Below, in pieces: positions 57,762 to 64,000 of a stretch of 64,000 nt of DNA. The notes under the pieces are model-generated. The model had not been told where the DNA came from. It searched no databases and saw only the letters and a program-made list of their open reading frames with translations. The stretch is from Massilia atriviolacea. Lineage in GTDB: Bacteria > Pseudomonadota > Gammaproteobacteria > Burkholderiales > Burkholderiaceae_D. Position numbers and translations under genes: made by a program. Numbering within the stretch: position 1 is the stretch's first letter; each line of letters begins with the position of its first letter. The stretch is taken from contig NZ_RXLQ01000020.1 in NCBI RefSeq assembly GCF_003953935.1, positions 47,302-111,301 of the forward strand, in the 5' to 3' direction.

Positions 57762-58672
57762 CGGACGGCGCCGCATCTCCCCTGGCACGCCTGCGCGGCA
57801 TGGTGGCCGAACGCGCCGTGGACGAAGGCCGCACCGATGCCATCTGGCCCGGCCTGCGCTACTACCGCTTCTCGAGCCCCATCCGTTACGACAAAACCCA
57901 GACCCTCGCACCGGGCATTGTGGTCGTGCTCCAGGGCCGCAAGAGCGCGCGCCTTGGCGCCAGCACCTTCAGCTACGACGAAATGAGCTGCCTCGTGCTC
58001 GGCGCCGAAACGCGCTGCGACGGCACCGTGGTCGAGGCCAGCCCGGGCCAGCCCTACCTCGCGATCCACATGGACCTGCCGCCCGAGCTGCTGGTGAAGA
58101 CCTTCATCGCGCTGGCCGACACCGCTCCCGCGCCCAACGGCGGCACGGTCCCGAATTACGTCGCCCCGGTCGACGAGCGCGTGCTCGACGCCTTTACGCG
58201 TCTGCTGCCGGCCACCGATCACGCCATCGACCGCGCCACCATCGCCCCGCTCGTCGTCGAAGAGATCGTCGTGCGCCTGCTGCGCTCGGACGCGGCAAGC
58301 GCCATCCGCGACGCGGCGGCGATCAAGCGTTCGGCCGCGCGCATCCAGAAGGCGGTGCAGCTGATCCAGCAGCATTTCCGCCGCCCGCTGGGCATCGCCG
58401 AACTGGCCGACGCCGCCGCGATGAGTCCCTCGCACTTTGCCCACACCTTCCGCGAGGTGGCCGGCCTGGCGCCGATGCACTTCCTGCGCAATACGCGCCT
58501 GGACCAAGCCCGCGTGCTGCTGCTGGCCGGCGGCAAGCGTCCCGGCGAGGTGGCGGCCATGACCGGCTTCGACAGCGCGGCGCACTTCACGCGCGAGTTC
58601 AAGCGCCGCTACGGCGCCCCGCCGGCGCAGTATGCGCGCCAGCTCGCAAGTGCGCAGCCGCAGTCAATATAA
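57758..58672 (+). CDS. AraC-family regulator in the ECF41 operon
   Basis: A 304-residue regulator. The AraC_N cupin has TLAPGIVVVLQGRKSARLG. The C-terminal double helix-turn-helix has LGIAELADAAAMSPSHFAHT, APMHFLRNTRLDQARVLL and AAMTGFDSAAHFTREFKRRY. The GTG at 57758 overlaps the sigma-factor stop (GTGA) and is the natural coupled start; a longer reading through the sigma gene is rejected. Its target may be the sigma factor's promoter or the small monooxygenase gene downstream. Confidence 0.9.
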   Translation: MTDGAASPLARLRGMVAERAVDEGRTDAIWPGLRYYRFSSPIRYDKTQTLAPGIVVVLQGRKSARLGASTFSYDEMSCLVLGAETRCDGTVVEASPGQPYLAIHMDLPPELLVKTFIALADTAPAPNGGTVPNYVAPVDERVLDAFTRLLPATDHAIDRATIAPLVVEEIVVRLLRSDAASAIRDAAAIKRSAARIQKAVQLIQQHFRRPLGIAELADAAAMSPSHFAHTFREVAGLAPMHFLRNTRLDQARVLLLAGGKRPGEVAAMTGFDSAAHFTREFKRRYGAPPAQYARQLASAQPQSI

Positions 58673-58768
58673 GCGCAGCCAGGGTGCTGGCGGCATGGCG
58701 CGCCCGGGCCTATCGTATGCGTACGGCCGATCCGCGGCCGCAACCACCGCACGCAAAGCGAAACAGCC

Positions 58769-59059
58769 ATGACCGCCACCACCTTCATCATCACCTTTAC
58801 CACCCGGCCCGACGCCGCGAACGATTTCCGCGCGATGCTCGACGGTGTCAAGCGCGACCTGCCCAGCGTGGCCGGCTGCCGTGGCGTGAGCATCTTCCGC
58901 GCCGTCGACGATCCGGCCGTGTTCACCCTGGTCGAAGAATGGGACAGCCAACAGGCGCACAAGGCCCACATCGACCGGCTCACCAGCTCCGGCGCATGGG
59001 ACCCGATTGCCGCCTGCCTGCTGGAGCCGCCATCGGGGCGCTACGCCAGCGCGCTGTAA
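58769..59059 (+). CDS. Antibiotic biosynthesis monooxygenase (ABM) domain protein
   Basis: A 96-residue dimeric-barrel protein: FIITFTTRPDAANDFRAML, CRGVSIFRAVDDPAVFTLVE and EWDSQQAHKAHIDRLTSS match the ABM family. Members oxidise quinones or simply bind small aromatics. It follows the AraC gene by 96 bases and may belong to the ECF41 regulon, which often includes such oxidative-stress genes. Confidence 0.87.
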   Translation: MTATTFIITFTTRPDAANDFRAMLDGVKRDLPSVAGCRGVSIFRAVDDPAVFTLVEEWDSQQAHKAHIDRLTSSGAWDPIAACLLEPPSGRYASAL

Positions 59060-59112
59060 ACAAGCGGCCGAAAAGCGCCCACTTGACTTCGTGGAAACGT
59101 TAAAATGCTGGC

Positions 59113-61197
59113 ATGCATTTCGATCAATCCCTCCCGCGCAGGACGAGCCTCTCCCTGATCCTGTCCGCACTCGTCGCGCTGCCGGCGACGGCGCGCGCCG
59201 AACAACCGGCTGTCGTGACAGTCAGCGCCAGGAAGGAACCGGTCGTCAAGAAGCTCGACAAGACGGTCCACGACGTGTCCGACATGGCCAGGGCCGCCAA
59301 CGGCACCGCGCAAGACGTCCTGCAGTCGACGCCCGGGATCGCGCTGACCGCCGACGGGCAGATCGCGGTCAAGGGCAATTCGCAGGTCACGGTCCTGGTC
59401 AACGGCAAGCCGACCGCGATGATGGCGGGCGACGAACGCGCGGTGGCGCTGCAGACCATGAGCGGGGCCGACATCGCCAGCATCGAAGTGATCACCAATC
59501 CCTCCGCCGCCTACAACGCCAATGGCGGCGCCATCGTCAACATCGTCCTGAAGCGCAACCGCAAGCCGGGAACCCGCGCGCAGGTCCAGGGAAGCGCTGC
59601 GGACCACGGCCTGTGGAACGTAGGCGCGTCCGGCGACCTGACCCGCAAGGACTTCAGCGTGAACGGCAGCGTGGCCTACCGCCGCGACGGCACGCAGAAA
59701 TTCCGCCGCTCGGCAGTCGACTGGAACAATCCGCTCAATGGCGACGCCGGCAGCACCTTGCAGACGTCCGGGATTTTCGTGCGCCGCAAGGTGGAAAGCG
59801 CAGCGCTGGGCGTCGACTACATCCTCAGCGACAGCGAGAGCCTCAGCCTGGCGACGCGCTACAATGCGCGCCGCTCGCATCCCCGCCTCGACACGCTCAA
59901 CGCGACTCGCGACCACGCGGGCCAGCGCATCTTCCATCGTATTTCGGAAGGCCCGAACGAGCAGTCCGACAACAGCGCCAGCCTCGGTTACAGCCGTCAG
60001 GACAGCGCCAGCGCGCTCAAGGCCATGGTCCAGCGCAGCGAAACGGATACCCTGATCGACAAGTCGTACAGCGACGTCTACGTCGCGCCGGCGCGCACTG
60101 CCAGCGACAGTCGCGGAGCGACGCGCTCGGCGCGCCAGCTGACCCAGGCCACGCTCGACTGGAGCCGCGCGTCCGGGCATGGCCAGTGGGGCATGGGCGT
60201 GGATCTCCAGGACGAGGTCAACGACCTGGCCAACTACCAGGCCTCGGTCGACAGGGTGAGCGGCGCCGAGACGCCCGACCCTGCCACGACCAACGGCTAT
60301 GCGGTAGCGACCACGCTCGGTGCAGTCTATCTGACCGACCAGATCAGGCACGGACAATGGGAAGCGCTGCTCGGCGGACGCTTCGAACGCATGGCGCTGC
60401 GCGTGCGCCCGGCGCAGGGCGCCGGGCAGCGAGGCCACTGGCAGGCATTCAATCCCAGCATGCACCTCAAATTCGCCGCCAGCGACAGCACCGAACTAAC
60501 GCTCAGCTATCGCCGCAGCCTGCAGCGCCCCGACCCGCGCGACCTGAATCCGTTCACGACCTACATCGATGCGCAAAACCTCAGTCGCGGCAATCCGGGC
60601 CTGCAACCCCAGCGCCTGACGTCGTGGGAAATCGGCGCCGACACGGAGATGGGAAAGCTGAGCGCCAGCGTGAGCGCCTTTCACCGCACCAGCGCCGATA
60701 CGGTGGCCGATGCGCGCAGCTTCGCCGACAAGGTGCTGGTGACGTCGAAGCAGAACGGCGGGCAGGCACGCTCCGCCGGCATGACCGGCTCGCTCGACTG
60801 GAACCCGGATGCGGCGCTGCGCTTCGGCGTGGACGGCGGCATCTACCGCGTGGCGCTGACCACGCCCGACCTGCATGGCCCGGTGCGCCAGGACGGCACT
60901 GCGGGTTACATGAACCTGCGGGCGAGCTACAGCGCGGGGGCGGACAATGTCTCGCTCGACGCCCACGGCCAGTCCTCGGCCATCACGGCGCTGGGCAGGC
61001 AGGGATCGACCAGCAGTGTGAACCTGAGCTGGAAGCGGCAATTGACGAAGACGCTCAGCCTGACGGTGAACGCCAGCGACCTGTTCGACGGCAGCAAGCG
61101 CAGCTACCGGACCGACGCGAGCACCTTCCGCCAGGCGGGCTACGACCATTTCGTCGCGCGCCGCCTGTACGTCGGTTTCGTCAGGAAGTTCGAATGA
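59113..61197 (+). CDS. TonB-dependent outer-membrane receptor
   Basis: A 694-residue outer-membrane receptor. The signal peptide (SLILSALVALPATARA) leads into a plug domain: NGTAQDVLQSTPGIALTADG, KGNSQVTVLVNGKPTAM, and DIASIEVITNPSAAYNANGG. The barrel is of the outer-membrane-protein beta-barrel type that ends in aromatic-rich strands and a C-terminal RRLYVGFVRKFE. The ligand is unknown; no Fur box or sigma/anti-sigma pair stands beside it. It is convergent with ppnN, 15 bases apart. Confidence 0.9.
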   Translation: MHFDQSLPRRTSLSLILSALVALPATARAEQPAVVTVSARKEPVVKKLDKTVHDVSDMARAANGTAQDVLQSTPGIALTADGQIAVKGNSQVTVLVNGKPTAMMAGDERAVALQTMSGADIASIEVITNPSAAYNANGGAIVNIVLKRNRKPGTRAQVQGSAADHGLWNVGASGDLTRKDFSVNGSVAYRRDGTQKFRRSAVDWNNPLNGDAGSTLQTSGIFVRRKVESAALGVDYILSDSESLSLATRYNARRSHPRLDTLNATRDHAGQRIFHRISEGPNEQSDNSASLGYSRQDSASALKAMVQRSETDTLIDKSYSDVYVAPARTASDSRGATRSARQLTQATLDWSRASGHGQWGMGVDLQDEVNDLANYQASVDRVSGAETPDPATTNGYAVATTLGAVYLTDQIRHGQWEALLGGRFERMALRVRPAQGAGQRGHWQAFNPSMHLKFAASDSTELTLSYRRSLQRPDPRDLNPFTTYIDAQNLSRGNPGLQPQRLTSWEIGADTEMGKLSASVSAFHRTSADTVADARSFADKVLVTSKQNGGQARSAGMTGSLDWNPDAALRFGVDGGIYRVALTTPDLHGPVRQDGTAGYMNLRASYSAGADNVSLDAHGQSSAITALGRQGSTSSVNLSWKRQLTKTLSLTVNASDLFDGSKRSYRTDASTFRQAGYDHFVARRLYVGFVRKFE

Positions 61198-61212
61198 CGC
61201 GCACCGTGCGGA

Positions 61213-62583
61213 TCAGGTAATCACGCGGTAGCAAGGCGTGTAGGCCTTGCCGGGCAACTTCATCCGGCTCTGCGCGACGAAGGACGCCAGCAGCGCGTCC
61301 ATCGGCCCCATGATGGCGGCATCGCCGTGGATTTCGAAGTGCCCGTACTTTTCGATCGCCCGGATGCCCTCGTCCTTGACGTTCCCCGCCACCACGCCCG
61401 AAAACGCGCGCCGCAGGTTGGCCGCCAGCAGGTGCTTTTCCTGGTTCTTGTGCAGCGAGAGGTTGCGCATGTTCTCGTGCGTCGGCCGGAACGGGCGCTG
61501 GAATTCCTCGTCGATCTTGAGCAGCCAGTTGAAATAATAGGCGTCGCTGCGCGATTTGCGGAATTCGCGCACCTGGCGGATCCCCAGCTGCATCTCCTTG
61601 GCCACCAGTTCCGGATCGTCGATGATGATCTTGTAGCGCTTCTGCGCTTCCTCGCCCAGGGTATCGGCGATGAACTGGTTAATCTGGATGAAGTAGTCGC
61701 GCGAGGTTTCCGGCCCCGTGAAAATGAGCGGATACGGCATGTCGGCGTTATCCGGATGGAGCAGGATGCCGAGGATGTACAGGATTTCCTCGGCCGTGCC
61801 GGCGCCGCCCGGGAAGACGATGATCCCGTGCCCGGTGCGCACGAACGCTTCTAGCCGCTTTTCGATATCCGGCATGATCACCAGGTCGTTGACGATCGGA
61901 TTCGGCGATTCGGCCGCGATAATGCCCGGCTCCGAAATACCCAGGTAACGCCCGCCCGACAGGCGCTGCTTGGCGTGCCCGATGGTGGCGCCTTTCATCG
62001 GCCCTTTCATCGCGCCCGGACCGCAGCCGGTGCAGATGTCGAGGTCGCGCAATCCCATCTGGTAGCCGACTTCCTTCGAGTAGTTGTATTCGATGCGGTT
62101 GATCGAGTGCCCGCCCCAGCACACCACCAGGTTCGGATTGCGCTGCGGCTGCAGCACATCGGCGTTGCGCAGGATGTGGAACACCGAATCGGTGATTCCT
62201 TCCGTGCGCGACATGTCGAACTTGGGATTGTCGGTCACTTCACTGCTGATGAAAACGATATCGCGCAGCACCGCGAACAGGTGCTCGTGTATCCCCTTGA
62301 TCATCTTGCCGTCGACGAAAGCGATCGCCGGGGCGCCCTTGATCTCCAGCTTGATGCCGCGCTCTCGCTGTACGATGCTGATTTCAAAGGATTTATAACG
62401 TTCCAGTAGTTCTTTTCCATCGTCGATGGTGCTGCCGCAGTTCAGGACTGCGAGCGCGCAGTTGCGGAAGATTTGATACAGGCCACCCTGGCTGGTGTCG
62501 AGCAGTTTAAAGACTTCGGCTTTCGACAGCACTTCGAGCTGGCCTTCTGGCGAAATCAGGGTATCGACAACGTCGTGTTCCAT
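61213..62583 (-). CDS. ppnN: Pyrimidine/purine nucleotide 5'-monophosphate nucleosidase
   Basis: Cleaves nucleoside monophosphates to base and ribose 5-phosphate; the E. coli enzyme (YgdH) is activated by ppGpp. The 456 residues are near family length. The central LOG-type domain has GCGPGAMKGPMKGAT and the signature VFPGGAGTAEE. Characteristic flanks are the N-terminal DUF4478-like part and the C-terminal DUF3412-like part with YAHFEIHGD-type residues (KYGHFEIHGDAAIMGPMD). No partner genes stand near. Confidence 0.93.
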   Translation of the reverse strand: MEHDVVDTLISPEGQLEVLSKAEVFKLLDTSQGGLYQIFRNCALAVLNCGSTIDDGKELLERYKSFEISIVQRERGIKLEIKGAPAIAFVDGKMIKGIHEHLFAVLRDIVFISSEVTDNPKFDMSRTEGITDSVFHILRNADVLQPQRNPNLVVCWGGHSINRIEYNYSKEVGYQMGLRDLDICTGCGPGAMKGPMKGATIGHAKQRLSGGRYLGISEPGIIAAESPNPIVNDLVIMPDIEKRLEAFVRTGHGIIVFPGGAGTAEEILYILGILLHPDNADMPYPLIFTGPETSRDYFIQINQFIADTLGEEAQKRYKIIIDDPELVAKEMQLGIRQVREFRKSRSDAYYFNWLLKIDEEFQRPFRPTHENMRNLSLHKNQEKHLLAANLRRAFSGVVAGNVKDEGIRAIEKYGHFEIHGDAAIMGPMDALLASFVAQSRMKLPGKAYTPCYRVIT

Positions 62584-62836
62584 AGTACAAATCCTTTTCG
62601 ATTCGGTGTAACAAACAAGCCTGCCACGCCAATATACGACAACTCGCCGCTCTTGGGGGACCCAAGTGCCGCTGTGCTTGCGCGGCCTCGTTTCTTGTCT
62701 TAATTAGCACATCCGGCAAAAATTCGCTGAGCATAGAAGATTTACATTAAAATGCGACCCTATTGGAAATCCGGGGTCACGAGCCGCGGCCGACCATATG
62801 TTTTATCCAACCATAACCATATTCAGGAGAAACCGC

Positions 62837-64000
62837 ATGAGCGGTGCCGCTACCCCACCCAACCAGGAAGTCGCAATCCCGGAGTTCAAGCAGTTCTTGG
62901 GTCACCCAAGTCCGCTTTGGATGTTGTTCATGACCGAATTTTGGGAACGTTTTGCGTTCTACGGTATTCGTTGGGCACTCGTACTCTATATAGTCACGCA
63001 GTTCTACGGCGGCGACGCCAGCGGCCAGCAAGCGGCCAACCTGACCTATGGTTCCTACCTCGCGCTGGTGTATGCCGGCGCCGTCTTCGGCGGCTACGTC
63101 GCCGATAAAGTCATCGGCTACCAGCGCTCGATCCTGATCGGCGCCGCCTTCATGGCGGCCGGCCTGTTCGCCATCACGGTGCCGAACGAAGATGTGTTCA
63201 AGATCGGCCTGGCGACCATCATCGTCGGTAACGGCCTGTTCAAACCGAACATCTCGACCATGGTCGGCAAGCTCTATACGCTGAACGACACCCGCCGCGA
63301 TTCCGGCTTCACCATTTTCTACATGGGCATCAACGCCGGCGCCTTCCTGGCGCCGATCTTTACCCAGGTGCTGGCACAGAAAGTGTTCAATACGGGCGAC
63401 ATGCCGGCCTATAAGGTCGTGTTCTTCGCTTCCGGTATCGGCATGCTGATCAGCCTGGTATGGTTCTTCTTCGGCCGCGCCACCCTCAAGGGCATCGGCG
63501 CGCCACCGGCGGAAGACAACAGCCCGAAACGCATGATCATGGTGGTCGGCGGCGCGCTGCTGGTCATCCCTGTCATGTTCTTCCTGCTCAAGGCCGGCGC
63601 CGGCAATCTGCAGATCGTCCTGACCATCCTGTTCCTGATCCTGGCCGGCATGCTGGTCGCCGAAGGCATCCGCGACGGCAAGGTCGCACGCGACAAGACC
63701 TTCGCGATGATGATCATCTTCGCCTTCAATATCCTGTTCTGGATGTTCTTCGAACAGGCCGGCAGCTCGTTCACCTTCCTGGCCGAGAGCATCGTCGACC
63801 GCAAGGGCGCCCTGTCCTTCATCACCGCGCCGTTCGGCATGAGCGAATTCCCGACCGCCTGGTTCCAGAGCGTGAACTCGGTCGCCATCATCGCCTGCGC
63901 ACCGATCATCGCCTGGGTGTGGGTCGCCATGGGCAAGGTCAACGCCAATCCATCGATTCCGCGCAAATTCGGCCTGGGTATCATTTTCAACGGCCTCGCC
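62837..64000 (+). CDS. POT-family peptide transporter (3' end beyond window)
   Basis: Proton-coupled di/tripeptide symporter; 388 residues are visible and the frame is open to the window edge. Family motifs: FWERFAFYGIRWALVLYI near residue 35 (ExxER-like proton site), GYVADKVIGYQR, VGNGLFKPNISTMVG and FYMGINAGAFLAP. At least nine membrane helices can be counted. A GGAGAA site precedes the ATG. It is divergent from ppnN across 253 AT-rich bases. Confidence 0.94.
   Translation, partial: MSGAATPPNQEVAIPEFKQFLGHPSPLWMLFMTEFWERFAFYGIRWALVLYIVTQFYGGDASGQQAANLTYGSYLALVYAGAVFGGYVADKVIGYQRSILIGAAFMAAGLFAITVPNEDVFKIGLATIIVGNGLFKPNISTMVGKLYTLNDTRRDSGFTIFYMGINAGAFLAPIFTQVLAQKVFNTGDMPAYKVVFFASGIGMLISLVWFFFGRATLKGIGAPPAEDNSPKRMIMVVGGALLVIPVMFFLLKAGAGNLQIVLTILFLILAGMLVAEGIRDGKVARDKTFAMMIIFAFNILFWMFFEQAGSSFTFLAESIVDRKGALSFITAPFGMSEFPTAWFQSVNSVAIIACAPIIAWVWVAMGKVNANPSIPRKFGLGIIFNGLA

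Overview
The window reads as chromosome of a GC-rich betaproteobacterium, most likely Oxalobacteraceae (Massilia/Janthinobacterium/Duganella type). This is inferred from codon use, from housekeeping synteny (carAB, dcd, comEC-tatD-lolD-lolC, rpfE-like-recJ, prfB-lysS), from PEP-CTERM secreted proteins and from the mix of secreted hydrolases with many one- and two-component regulators. No rRNA, tRNA, CRISPR array or intact transposon was seen.

Layout. 1-15 kb: carAB, folA, an Orn/Lys/Arg decarboxylase, dcd, a TetR-controlled oxidoreductase, and a CpxRA-like two-component system divergent from a Spy/CpxP-like gene plus a secreted intradiol-dioxygenase-like lipoprotein, with CpxR-type boxes between them. 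15-25 kb: comEC, tatD, lolD and a lolC-type permease. A scarred block separates comEC from its presumed old neighbour: a broken second piece of comEC, a 66-bp direct repeat, an IS3 orfA stub and an AT-rich DUF1353 gene. 25-35 kb: two ferritin-like genes, twin DUF3060 genes, an rpfE-like gene coupled to recJ, an Xre/RES toxin-antitoxin pair, DUF2288 and a HerA-like ATPase.

35-44 kb is the accessory centre. It holds an rtcB-prfH ribosome repair and rescue operon with a 19-codon ORF and a 135-bp nested palindrome upstream. Next comes a cellulase island: GH5 with a 53-copy Thr-Pro linker, a LemA-like protein, and GH48 with a CBM2, with LacI/GalR-type palindromes upstream. 44-64 kb: a thioredoxin-fold secreted protein, cpdB-sel1, prfB with its programmed frameshift, a HAD phosphatase, lysS, a catalase-like/unknown/DyP-peroxidase operon, twin PEP-CTERM proteins, an ECF41 sigma-factor locus whose target promoter can be read in the sequence, a TonB-dependent receptor, ppnN and the start of a POT peptide transporter.

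How they work together. The most coherent modules are the RtcB-PrfH pair (joined by a TGATG overlap), the ECF41 sigma factor with its divergent AhpD-like target, CpxRA with spy, the RES/Xre pair under an operator-bearing promoter, and the GH5/GH48 cellulose-degrading pair. The rpfE-recJ-prfB-lysS order known from Xanthomonas, and the comEC-tatD-lol order common in Burkholderiales, both appear here but are pulled apart by the accessory blocks.
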